Positions 32,974-41,223 of a stretch of DNA of 64,000 bases are shown in pieces. Below the pieces are notes generated by a model. That model was not told where the DNA came from. It worked only from the letters and a program-made list of their open reading frames with translations, and searched no databases. The stretch comes from Pseudomonas simiae (GTDB lineage Bacteria; Pseudomonadota; Gammaproteobacteria; Pseudomonadales; Pseudomonadaceae), in the NCBI RefSeq assembly GCF_900111895.1, contig NZ_FOKB01000005.1, positions 337,718 to 401,717 of the forward strand, in the 5' to 3' direction. Both the position numbers and the translations under genes were made by a program. How positions within the stretch are numbered: the first letter of the stretch is position 1; each line of letters opens with the position of its first letter.

Positions 32974-33354
32974 ATGTATAACCCGCAAGTGCCCACGGAT
33001 GGACATTCACCGGCTGCCGAGACCCGTTTTGGCAACGGCGCACAAGCATTCGACAAATCGCCCGAACAGCAAGGCAACCAGCGTATCCGCCACCTGCTCA
33101 AGTGTTTTGGCTTGCGCACCAGCCTGATCCGGCTGAAGGTCATCGACGCCCTGCTCACCGCCGCCGACAACCAGCGCACCCTTGGGGTACGCGGTGTGCA
33201 CAGCCATCTGCTTGAGCTGGGCATCCCATTGTCGTTTCTCAGCGTGCGCGAGGTGCTCAAGCGCCTGTGCAGCGAGGGCGTGATCACCCTCAATGCGGAT
33301 AAAACCTACACGCTCCATGAAGAGGCTGCCAAGGTGCTCGAAGGCCGGGCCTGA
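32974..33354 (+). CDS. Fur-like winged-helix protein
   Basis: A 126-residue protein with the N-terminal winged helix of the Fur family: LKCFGLRTSLIRLKVIDALL (about 42-61), GVHSHLLELGIPLSFLSVREVLKRL, then GVITLNADKTYTLHE as the wing. It lacks the C-terminal metal-binding dimerisation domain of true Fur, and no His/Cys cluster is visible, so direct metal sensing is doubtful. AAGGAG precedes the ATG. It lies upstream of and divergent from pvdQ, which is itself iron-regulated. Confidence 0.75.
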   Translation: MYNPQVPTDGHSPAAETRFGNGAQAFDKSPEQQGNQRIRHLLKCFGLRTSLIRLKVIDALLTAADNQRTLGVRGVHSHLLELGIPLSFLSVREVLKRLCSEGVITLNADKTYTLHEEAAKVLEGRA

Positions 33355-33360
33355 CCCCCT

Positions 33361-33549
33361 TTAGAGCTTGACCTTGCGGCGCATGATGCCGTTGATCACC
33401 ACCACGACCACTGCAACGGCAATGGCGATAGTCTGGAACGTCTTCTCACTGATGACCCCGGTGTTCTGCAAATAGGACAGGCCAAACATCGTCGCCAATA
33501 CGGCCAGGGCAATCAGAATCGAATATTTCAAACGTTGCTTTTGTGTCAT
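33361..33549 (-). CDS. Small two-helix membrane protein
   Basis: A 62-residue protein has two hydrophobic segments (ILIALAVLATMFGLSYL and TIAIAVAVVVVVINGIM) and a basic C-terminus RRKVKL. It starts at ATG 33549 with AGGAA upstream; a longer in-frame reading carries Cys-rich sequence and is not credible. No family is recognised. It is convergent with the Fur-like gene. Confidence 0.65.
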   Translation of the reverse strand: MTQKQRLKYSILIALAVLATMFGLSYLQNTGVISEKTFQTIAIAVAVVVVVINGIMRRKVKL

Positions 33550-33660
33550 GACGGGTTCCTGAACCTGAAAAATGAAGCGCCGAACCTGCCCTGCACCCCA
33601 GGGTAAACAGGTCCGACAGGCGCTCATGTTACAGGCGATGAAAAACTTTGGCTCGGGCAA

Positions 33661-34422
33661 TCAGCCAGTGTGCACCCAACGCTGGTGCAGCCAGCGCGCC
33701 AAGGCATCCAGCGCAAAACCCAACAGCCCGATCAGCAACACCATCGCCATCAGCTCCGAGTAAGCCAGCCGATCACGGGTATCGAGAATGTAATAGCCCA
33801 GCCCGGCACTGACCCCAAGCATTTCGCAGGGCACCAGCACGATCCACAAAATGCCGATGGCCAGGCGTACGCCGGTCAGCACGTGCCCGACCACACCGGG
33901 AATGATCACCCGGCGCAAGGTTTCCCAGCGCGTCGCACTCAAGCTGCTGCTCAGTTGCAGCCAACGCGGGTCCAACTGGCGCACGCCGGCAGCGGTGTTG
34001 AGCATGATCGGCCAGACGGCGGCAAACGCCAGCAGGAAATAGATCGGCTGGTCCCCTACCCCCATCAGCATCACCACGATGGGCATCCATGACAGCGGCG
34101 AAATCATGCGCAGGAATTGAAAGGCCGGCGTGGTCGCCGCTTCCAGCTTGCGCGAACTGCCGACCACCAACCCCAGCGGAACACCCACCAGCAACGCCAG
34201 GAACAGCCCGACGAAGATACGCTTGAGGCTCACCGCTATGTGCAGATACAGCTCACCGCGCCCCAGCAATTCCCACAAGCTCGTGAAGGTCGCGGCCACG
34301 GAAAAACGCGCAGACAACCCGTCAGTCGCGCCAAACACCTTCACCCCCAGCCACCAGAGCAACAACAACCCCGCCAGGCCACTCAGCCCGAGCAACCAGC
34401 CCGGGAGTTCACGGTTGTTCAA
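33661..34422 (-). CDS. ABC transporter permease, sulfonate/nitrate/taurine type
   Basis: A 253-residue inner-membrane permease of the SsuC/TauC type with about six helices. The coupling loop contains SLSATRWETLRRVIIPGV (about 160-177). Its ATG overlaps the stop codon of the substrate-binding protein gene, so the two are translated together. It is the last gene of a five-gene operon. The substrate is probably an organosulfur or similar small anion, by family. Confidence 0.9.
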   Translation of the reverse strand: MNNRELPGWLLGLSGLAGLLLLWWLGVKVFGATDGLSARFSVAATFTSLWELLGRGELYLHIAVSLKRIFVGLFLALLVGVPLGLVVGSSRKLEAATTPAFQFLRMISPLSWMPIVVMLMGVGDQPIYFLLAFAAVWPIMLNTAAGVRQLDPRWLQLSSSLSATRWETLRRVIIPGVVGHVLTGVRLAIGILWIVLVPCEMLGVSAGLGYYILDTRDRLAYSELMAMVLLIGLLGFALDALARWLHQRWVHTG

Positions 34423-35618
34423 GCGCCGATCTCCTCATGCCGCTCGTAGCCGTCCGGCAAACCAAAGGTCTTCATGCCGCCCACAGCCTCGATAGCGTTA
34501 CGCACGAAGCGGTCGTCCACCAAGTCCTTGGCGACGAATGCCGGGTCCAGGTCGGCGAGGAATTTCTTGTCGCCCTCGATCAGCGTGTCCTTCAGGCGAC
34601 GTACCAGCTCCTCGGTGTAGCTGGGGAATGGGTAAGGTTGGAAATCGATGCGGTGTTCATCCCAATTCCCGTGCTGGATAGCACCGTCGGCCAGGTAAGC
34701 TGCGCGGTCGCCGGCGGCCGGCGCCAGCACCTTGCTCAATACCGGCTCGGCATGCGGGGTGTAGCGGTTCGGGCCGTCCTTGGACAGCAGCTTCACCGCC
34801 TCTTCGCGGTTGTCGCGGGTCCAGACCTGCGCCTTGACGATGGCGTTCACGACTTTCTGCGACCACTGCGGACGATTGGCCAAGTCGTGTTCGTGCATGA
34901 ACACCACGCAGCACGCATGGTTGCGCCACACATCGCCGGTAAAGCGCTGCACACGGCCGACCTTGAGGTTTTCCGCCAGGGCATTAAACGGCTCGGCGAC
35001 GATATAGCCGTCGATACGCTGGCTGGCCAGGGCCGGTGGCATGTCCGAAGGCGGCAACACAATCAGGTTGACCTCATTGGCCGCAATCACACTGCCCGCC
35101 GCCCGCGCCACGGGCGTGAGGCCGTTGTCGCGGAACAGCTGCTGCACCACCACGTTATGGATCGAATACCAGAACGGAATCGCCACCGATTTGCCGCCCA
35201 GTTGTTTCACGTCGGTAATGCCCGGCGCCACGGTCAAACCTGAACCACCCACATGGTTCCACGCCACGACCTTGGCCGGAACCTTGCTGCCGTAGCGCGC
35301 CCACACGGTCATCGGCGACAGCAGGTGAATCACATTGACCTGGCCCGAGATGAACGCCTCGATCACCTGCGCCCAACTGCGCAGCAGCACCGGGCGCTCG
35401 GCCTTGATGCCCTCGGCTTCGAACAGGCCGTTGTTGTGCGCCACCAACAGCGGCGTGGCGTCGGTGATCGGCAGGTAGCCGATGCGTACCGGCGCGTCCG
35501 GCTCACTGGCTGCGCGGGCTTGCAAGCTGCTGAGCAGCGGTAAGGCGCCGGCTGCGCTGAGCACGGCGGAGAGTTTGAGAAAATCGCGGCGCGAGTGAGT
35601 CAGGTCATCCAGGCACAT
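34419..35618 (-). CDS. ABC transporter substrate-binding protein with Tat signal
   Basis: A 399-residue periplasmic protein of the SsuA/NrtA/TauA group. The N-terminus carries a twin-arginine signal, SRRDFLK, followed by a hydrophobic stretch and cleavage near LQARA. The mature protein starts PVRIGYLPITDATPLLVAHN, as usual for this group. ATG 35618 has GGAG upstream and overlaps the ATPase gene by 14 bases. Tat export suggests folding or cofactor or metal loading in the cytoplasm. Ligand unknown. Confidence 0.9.
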   Translation of the reverse strand: MCLDDLTHSRRDFLKLSAVLSAAGALPLLSSLQARAASEPDAPVRIGYLPITDATPLLVAHNNGLFEAEGIKAERPVLLRSWAQVIEAFISGQVNVIHLLSPMTVWARYGSKVPAKVVAWNHVGGSGLTVAPGITDVKQLGGKSVAIPFWYSIHNVVVQQLFRDNGLTPVARAAGSVIAANEVNLIVLPPSDMPPALASQRIDGYIVAEPFNALAENLKVGRVQRFTGDVWRNHACCVVFMHEHDLANRPQWSQKVVNAIVKAQVWTRDNREEAVKLLSKDGPNRYTPHAEPVLSKVLAPAAGDRAAYLADGAIQHGNWDEHRIDFQPYPFPSYTEELVRRLKDTLIEGDKKFLADLDPAFVAKDLVDDRFVRNAIEAVGGMKTFGLPDGYERHEEIGA

Positions 35619-36408
35619 GGACAGGCTCCAGCAGATCAAGGGGGTTGGATTGAGGGCGGCTCGCCTGCCGTAAGGTTTTAAGGATGTCGATACGCAGCGC
35701 GCCAATGGCCTCCACCTGTTCTTCCCGTGGTTGCGGCAGGTCGATCAGCCACTCGCCTAACGTCCGCGCCGGGCGGTTACCCAGTAACAGGATGCGATCG
35801 GACAGCAGCAGCGCTTCGTCAATGTCATGGGTGATCAGCACGGCCGCCGAGCCTTGCTCGCGGTTGACCTTGAGCAACAGATGCTGCATGTCGGCGCGGG
35901 TCACTTCATCCAGGGCGCCAAAGGGCTCATCCAGCAACAGCACCTGGGGCTGGCGCGCCAGGCAACGGGCCAATGCAGTGCGTTGGGCCATGCCGCCGGA
36001 CAGTTGCGCCGGGAACTGCTGGCGCGCGTGTTCCAGGCCGACAGCCGCGATGGCATGGTCGATTCGGCGGCGGCGCTCGTCATGATCCAGATGCGGCTGA
36101 CGGGCGAAATCCAGGCCGAAGGCGACGTTCTTTTCCAGGTTCAGCCAGGGCAGCAGGCTCGGGTCCTGGAACGCTACCGTTACGCGCGGATGAGGGCCAT
36201 TCAAGGGCTCGCCCAACACGCGCACACTGCCGCCCTGGGGTGCCTGCAGACCGGCAAGTACCCGCAACAGGCTGGACTTGCCCACACCGCTGGGGCCGAG
36301 GATCGACACCACTTCGCCTGGCTGCAAGTGCAGGTCAAAGCCCTGCAACACCGGCCCACTGGCATACCCCAGGCAAATCCCCTGGGCGCTTAATACGGCA
36401 TGTGTCAT
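35605..36408 (-). CDS. ABC transporter ATP-binding protein, sulfonate/nitrate/taurine type
   Basis: A 267-residue ATPase. Walker A is GPSGVGKSS (about 38-46), the Q-loop lies in AFQDPSLLPW, the signature is LSGGMAQR, Walker B is VLLLDEPFGALD, and the switch His is in LITHD. It energises the permease and binding protein encoded downstream. Its ATG overlaps the stop codon of the acyl-CoA dehydrogenase-like gene (ATGA). Confidence 0.94.
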   Translation of the reverse strand: MTHAVLSAQGICLGYASGPVLQGFDLHLQPGEVVSILGPSGVGKSSLLRVLAGLQAPQGGSVRVLGEPLNGPHPRVTVAFQDPSLLPWLNLEKNVAFGLDFARQPHLDHDERRRRIDHAIAAVGLEHARQQFPAQLSGGMAQRTALARCLARQPQVLLLDEPFGALDEVTRADMQHLLLKVNREQGSAAVLITHDIDEALLLSDRILLLGNRPARTLGEWLIDLPQPREEQVEAIGALRIDILKTLRQASRPQSNPLDLLEPVHVPG

Positions 36409-37466
36409 AGGTTGGCCTGACGCTGCAGCTCAGTACGCAATTGCACCAGGCTTGGGGTCACGATCGGCACAAACGCCGACTCGCGCCACCGCCGCGCAAA
36501 ACCACTGCCGTGCGCCGTGAGGTAGGCCTTGCCGCCGCTGGCTTGCAACTCCAATTGCACGGCGCTGGCGGCGGTCTCCGCCAGGGCGATGCGCAGCTTG
36601 AACAACGGCACCGGTTCGGCGGCAAAACGTCCGGCGAGCAGACCGCTTTTCAAATCGCTGACCAACTGATCCAGGGTCGCGCGCAGGGTTTCCAGCTCTT
36701 CGCGAAGCACCGTGCGAGTCGCGCCCAAATGGTTGGCGACTTCCGCCAGGGAACGGCGCGTCAATCCGATGGACATCCCGCACTGCAAGCCCAGAAACGC
36801 CGGACGCACCGCTGGCAGGAATTTGCGTGCGTCTTCATGCAGCAACCAGTCGCGGCTCAGCTCCACGCCTTCCAGATCCAGTGCGGCCGTGTTGCTTGAC
36901 TGCAAGCCGAGCAGATCCAGGTCGCCAGAACGCTGCAAGCCCGCCACCGAGTCAGGGATCGCCAGGATAAACGGCGCGCCACCCTCCGCCAGCTCGACGG
37001 CGGCCGCCGCGACAAAACCGCTCCTGCGCAGGTTGGTCACCCAATGCAGGCGGCCGTTGAGGGTCCAGCCATCGTTGGACGGTTCGGCGCTGATCTGCAA
37101 GGTCTCGATGCCCGACAAGAACTTCATCGCGTTGGATAGCCCCGTCGCCCCCGCCAGCTTGCCGCTGAGCAAATCCGGCAGCAGCTGTTCACGCAGCCGC
37201 GCATTCGGACTGTGGAGCAAATATTCGATAAACGAGCGCTGGCCCCAGCACACGAATGCCGCCGCCAGGGAATGACTGGCAACGTTGGCAATGGCTTCCA
37301 CCGCCCCCGTCACATCGCCGCCCAGGCCGCCCAGTTGAGTCGGCACGCCGATACGCAATACGTTGGCCTCTGCCAGCCGTGGCAGCACTTCCTGTGGATC
37401 GCAACTGCCCACGTCCAAGGCTTGCGCCTGGACATCGAGCCAACGGCTCAAGATTGGGTCAAGCAT
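36405..37466 (-). CDS. Acyl-CoA dehydrogenase-like flavoprotein
   Basis: A 353-residue protein of the acyl-CoA dehydrogenase fold, of the sort (DszC/SfnB-like) that also includes flavin-dependent sulfur and nitrogen compound monooxygenases. RIGVPTQLGGLGGD and the substrate-side TGLSNAMKFLSG are visible. AAGGAG precedes the ATG at 37466. It sits between an AhpD-like gene and a sulfonate-type ABC transporter, so oxidative release of sulfur from an imported compound is a reasonable guess, not a demonstration. Confidence 0.82.
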   Translation of the reverse strand: MLDPILSRWLDVQAQALDVGSCDPQEVLPRLAEANVLRIGVPTQLGGLGGDVTGAVEAIANVASHSLAAAFVCWGQRSFIEYLLHSPNARLREQLLPDLLSGKLAGATGLSNAMKFLSGIETLQISAEPSNDGWTLNGRLHWVTNLRRSGFVAAAAVELAEGGAPFILAIPDSVAGLQRSGDLDLLGLQSSNTAALDLEGVELSRDWLLHEDARKFLPAVRPAFLGLQCGMSIGLTRRSLAEVANHLGATRTVLREELETLRATLDQLVSDLKSGLLAGRFAAEPVPLFKLRIALAETAASAVQLELQASGGKAYLTAHGSGFARRWRESAFVPIVTPSLVQLRTELQRQANL

Positions 37467-37500
37467 TCCTGTTTCTCCTTTTGCAGCAGGTGGACCCACT

Positions 37501-38061
37501 TCAGCTTGCCGGTTTTTCCCAACGGTATTGCGCCAGCTCCGGGTTCAACGGGGTACGCGCAAACACGTTAGCGAAGTTGCACAGGGTGGCCAGGCTCACA
37601 CCCAGGATAACCTCCAGGGCCTGGCCTTCGGTGTAACCGGCGGCGCGGAACGCTTCGAAGCCTGCGTCACTGACATCGCCACGGGTGGCGATCACTTCAC
37701 GGGTGAACGCGGCGAGTGTCTCATAGCGGGCGTTGGGCAGTTCGCCGCGCTGGCGCAGGGCGTCGATGACCTCTTCAGGCAGTCTGGCTTTGTTACGCGC
37801 CACCGCAGTGTGGCCGGCCACGCAGAAATCGCAGCCGTGGGTGGTGGCGGCAATCAGTTGCACCACTTCGCGATCGGCCAGGCTCAATTCGGCCTTGGCG
37901 TTCAAGCCGGAAACGGTAATGTAGGTTTCCAATGCAGCCGGGGCATTGGCCAACACCGCAAGCAAATTAGGAATGAAGCCGGAGCCCTTAAGTGCATTTT
38001 CCAGAAAAGGCTTGGCCGCTTCAGGCGCAGTTTCAAGGGTGAGCAAGGGTACACGGGACAT
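37501..38061 (-). CDS. AhpD-like / carboxymuconolactone decarboxylase family protein
   Basis: A 186-residue protein of the AhpD-like fold. The redox pair and proton relay are visible: ADREVVQL (Glu65), GCDFCVAGH with Cys77, Cys80 and His84. Such proteins act as alkylhydroperoxidase partners or as small oxidoreductases. GGAG precedes the ATG. It is the first gene of the operon with the flavoprotein and the ABC transporter, divergent from an AraC gene, and may protect from peroxide made by the flavoprotein. Confidence 0.9.
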   Translation of the reverse strand: MSRVPLLTLETAPEAAKPFLENALKGSGFIPNLLAVLANAPAALETYITVSGLNAKAELSLADREVVQLIAATTHGCDFCVAGHTAVARNKARLPEEVIDALRQRGELPNARYETLAAFTREVIATRGDVSDAGFEAFRAAGYTEGQALEVILGVSLATLCNFANVFARTPLNPELAQYRWEKPAS

Positions 38062-38163
38062 GGAGGTGTCTCCTGATGGGTTCGTGTACTAAGTCTGTTG
38101 GTTATAAAAAATCGCCTCAATAGTCTAAAGTAGCGATTACTTGCTCTTGAGTCTTTCCCTTAG

Positions 38164-39069
38164 ATGAATTCGTCCAGTGCACTTGTCGATTGGTTATTAG
38201 ACAGCCTTGAACTCGACACCAGCCTGTTCCATGTGGGTCGCTACTGCGGCGATTGGCATGCGAGCACCCATGGCCTGGCGAGCGCGAGTTTCCACCTGAT
38301 CGTACAGGGCCGGTGCTGGCTGCATATCGACGGCGACACCACAGCCCATCGGCTGGACAACGGCGATGCGGTGTTCCTGTTGCGCGACTTGGAATATCGC
38401 CTCTCCGGCGAACCCACGGCGGCGGGCGCGCAGGAATGTCCCCGCGTGCCAATGGTGCCCCTGGACAGCGCCGCCAACGATGGCGTCGGCCTGGTGTGTG
38501 GTTTTTTTCACTTCCAGTCCGGTTTGTCAGCGATGATCGTCGACACCCTGCCCGCGTGGATCATCTTGCGTGCGGGCGATCCCTCTCTGACCGCCGCGCG
38601 CAACCTGTTCGAACTGATCCTGCAAGAATGCGAGCGCTTGCCTGCGCCCTCTTCCGCGTTGCTTGAACGGCTTTGCCACCTGCTGTTTCTGTACGTCCTG
38701 CGGCAACAGGTGCTGGACAACAGCGCACTGGGTGGCCTGGCCGCGCTGGCGCGGCAGCCGGCGTTTGCCGACCTGCTGGAACAGTTGATCGCCCGCCCGG
38801 CCGATGCCTGGACCCTGGAAAGCATGGCCGCCTGCACCGGGTTGTCGCGCTCGGCGTTTTTCAAGCGCTTCAATGAACTGTGCGGACAATCGCCGGGGCA
38901 GGTGCTGTTGATGATGCGCATGCGCCATGCCTGCCAGTTGTTCAAGCAGAACCAGACGGTGGCGGATGTTGCAGTGGCGGTGGGTTATCAGTCGGTGGCG
39001 GCGTTTACCCGGGCGTTTCACAAAGTGACTGGGCAACAGCCTGGCGCTTATCGCAAGGCACAGGCTTAG
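38164..39069 (+). CDS. AraC-family regulator with cupin sensor
   Basis: A 301-residue regulator. The N-terminal half is a cupin_6-like domain (FHLIVQGRCWLHIDG, GDAVFLLRD), and the C-terminal 100 residues have the two AraC helix-turn-helix motifs (LESMAACTGLSRSAFFKRF and VADVAVAVGYQSVAAFTRAF). It is divergent from the AhpD-flavoprotein-ABC operon across about 100 bases and is the likely regulator of it. Its 3' end overlaps the convergent LysR gene by 4 bases. Confidence 0.92.
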   Translation: MNSSSALVDWLLDSLELDTSLFHVGRYCGDWHASTHGLASASFHLIVQGRCWLHIDGDTTAHRLDNGDAVFLLRDLEYRLSGEPTAAGAQECPRVPMVPLDSAANDGVGLVCGFFHFQSGLSAMIVDTLPAWIILRAGDPSLTAARNLFELILQECERLPAPSSALLERLCHLLFLYVLRQQVLDNSALGGLAALARQPAFADLLEQLIARPADAWTLESMAACTGLSRSAFFKRFNELCGQSPGQVLLMMRMRHACQLFKQNQTVADVAVAVGYQSVAAFTRAFHKVTGQQPGAYRKAQA

Positions 39070-39977
39070 CGCCGCAACCCGGTGCCGGGCGTGGCGCAGA
39101 GTTCGACCAGCCAGTCCACGAACACCCGTACGCGCAGGGACAGTTGACGATGCGGCGGGTAGAGGGCCGAGAGCGCCATTTTCGGTACCGCCAACCGTGG
39201 CAACACCTCCACTAACGTCCCCGCGGCCAGTTGGCGCATGGCGTGATAATGCGGCGCCTGGATCAAGCCGAACCCAGCCTCGCAGGCCGCGAAGTAGCCA
39301 TCGGAACTGTTCACCGCCAGGCCCTTTGGCAGGTTGACGGTCTGCCATTCGCCACCCACCTCGAACTCCAGGCCAAACCGTTTGCCACTGGCGCTGGAGA
39401 CGTACTCGACCATCTGATGGTTGGCCAGGTCTTCAAAAGACGTGGGAACACCCCTGCGCTGCAGGTAGCAGGGACTTGCCAGGGTCAGTTGATCCATCAT
39501 TGCCAGAGGCCGCGCCACCAGCGATTCATCCAGGGCCAGGCCACCGCGCAGCACGCAGTCCACACCCTCGCGGATCAGGTCCACGGGGCGGTCATTGAGG
39601 CCAATCTCCAACTCGATCTGCGGATACCGCGCGGTGAAGTCCGGCAATGCCGGGATCACGATCAAACGGCCGATGCCCGAGGGCATATCCACGCTCAAAG
39701 TCCCACGTGGACTCTGGCGGCTGGTGGAAAACACCGCTTCAGTTTCCTCAAGGTCCGACAGCAATTGCACGCAGCGCTGGTAATACGCGGCCCCATCCAG
39801 TGTAGGGCTGACCTGCCGCGTGGTGCGTTGCAACAGCTGTACGCCAAGGTGCGCCTCCAATTGCTTGATCAGCACCGTCACCGAGGCGCGGGGCAGTTGC
39901 AGGCTGTCGGCAGCCTTGGCAAAGCCACGCAGTTCGACGATCCGGGTGAACACGCGCATCGCGTTGAAACGGTCCAA
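39066..39977 (-). CDS. LysR-family transcriptional regulator
   Basis: A 303-residue LysR regulator with the N-terminal helix-turn-helix FAKAADSLQLPRASVTVLIK (19-38) and an effector domain from about residue 90. The start is TTG (MDRFNAM), supported by an AAGGAG site 7 bases upstream. It is divergent from an aldo/keto reductase gene, a very common arrangement in which the regulator controls the reductase. Confidence 0.93.
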   Translation of the reverse strand: MDRFNAMRVFTRIVELRGFAKAADSLQLPRASVTVLIKQLEAHLGVQLLQRTTRQVSPTLDGAAYYQRCVQLLSDLEETEAVFSTSRQSPRGTLSVDMPSGIGRLIVIPALPDFTARYPQIELEIGLNDRPVDLIREGVDCVLRGGLALDESLVARPLAMMDQLTLASPCYLQRRGVPTSFEDLANHQMVEYVSSASGKRFGLEFEVGGEWQTVNLPKGLAVNSSDGYFAACEAGFGLIQAPHYHAMRQLAAGTLVEVLPRLAVPKMALSALYPPHRQLSLRVRVFVDWLVELCATPGTGLRR

Positions 39978-40094
39978 ACGCCGGCTCCTTGAGCTGATTA
40001 TTTAGAAATTACGAACAGTGTTAGCGCTTTTAGCCGGTTTATCCCGATTTTGTCCAGCGTGACAATGCAGGCCTTCTCAACAAGGAGTTCCCCC

Positions 40095-41090
40095 ATGCAC
40101 ACTCGCCAACTCGGTAACAACGGTCCCCTCGTCTCCGCCATCGGCCTCGGCTGCATGGGCATGAGCGATTTCTATACCCCCGGCAGCGACACGCGGGAAG
40201 CCACTGCAACGCTGCACCGCGCCTTGGAACTGGGCGTCAGCTTTCTCGATACCGCCGATATGTACGGCCCTCACACCAATGAACAATTAATCGGCAAAGC
40301 CATCGCCGGCAAGCGTGACCAAGTGTTCCTGGCCAGCAAGTTCGGCATCGTGCGCGACCCGGCACACCCGGCAGCGCGTGGCGTGGATGGCCGGCCGGAG
40401 TACATCCGCGAAGCCATCAACGGCACCCTGCAGCGGCTCGGTGTGGAGACGCTGGATTTGTACTACCAACACCGTATCGACCCACAGGTTGCTATCGAAG
40501 AAACCGTTGGTGCCATGGCCGAGCTGGTGCAACAGGGCAAAGTGCGCTACCTGGGCTTGAGCGAAGCCTCGGCCGCCACCCTGGAGCGCGCCCACAAGGT
40601 GCACCCGATCAGCGCCCTGCAAAGCGAGTATTCGCTGTGGAGCCGCGACCAGGAACACAACGGCTGCCTCGCCGCCTGCCAACGCTTAGGCATTGCGTTT
40701 GTGCCCTACAGCCCGCTGGGCCGTGGTTTTCTGACCGGCGCACTGCAAAGCCCGGACGACTTCGGCGCCGATGACTACCGTCGCTTCAGCCCGCGCTTCC
40801 AGGGCGAAAACTTCGGCAGAAACCTGCAGTTGGTGAAGCAGGTACAGGCCTTGGCAGCCGACAAAGGTGTGAGCGCCGGGCAACTCGCGCTGGCCTGGGT
40901 ATTGGCCCAGGGTGACTTCATCATTCCGACTCCCGGCACCAAGCAGCGTAAGTATCTGGAAGAGAATGTGGCAGCCCTCGCGATCAGCCTCAGCCCGGCC
41001 GAATTGGCAACGCTGGAGGCGATCTTCCCCGTTGAAGCGACCGCCGGCCTGCGCTACCCGGAAGCGGTGATGGCCATGCTGGATATCTGA
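40095..41090 (+). CDS. Aldo/keto reductase
   Basis: A 331-residue reductase of the aldo/keto reductase fold. The catalytic set appears as FLDTADMYGPHTNE (Asp and Tyr), VFLASKFG (Lys) and LYYQHRIDP (His). It uses NADPH to reduce aldehydes or ketones; the substrate is unknown. Many close homologues act on reactive aldehydes. ATG 40095 has AAGGAG; a longer in-frame reading is not supported. It is divergent from the LysR gene. Confidence 0.95.
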   Translation: MHTRQLGNNGPLVSAIGLGCMGMSDFYTPGSDTREATATLHRALELGVSFLDTADMYGPHTNEQLIGKAIAGKRDQVFLASKFGIVRDPAHPAARGVDGRPEYIREAINGTLQRLGVETLDLYYQHRIDPQVAIEETVGAMAELVQQGKVRYLGLSEASAATLERAHKVHPISALQSEYSLWSRDQEHNGCLAACQRLGIAFVPYSPLGRGFLTGALQSPDDFGADDYRRFSPRFQGENFGRNLQLVKQVQALAADKGVSAGQLALAWVLAQGDFIIPTPGTKQRKYLEENVAALAISLSPAELATLEAIFPVEATAGLRYPEAVMAMLDI

Positions 41091-41096
41091 ACGAAG

Positions 41097-41124
41097 GAGC
41101 GCCCTCAACAGGCGCTCGCTTTTC
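41097..41124 (+). terminator. Intrinsic terminator of the aldo/keto reductase gene
   Basis: The arms GAGCGCC and GGCGCTC with a 7-base loop are followed by GCTTTTCTT, 6 bases after the stop codon. Confidence 0.82.
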
Positions 41125-41223
41125 TTGCACGATCGTACCTCAAGCTCTTTCCACCCAGGCCGATAGCCCTACGAAGCTCTAACAAAGCCGCGTCGATAAT
41201 AAACGCTTCGTAAGGACGACCCC

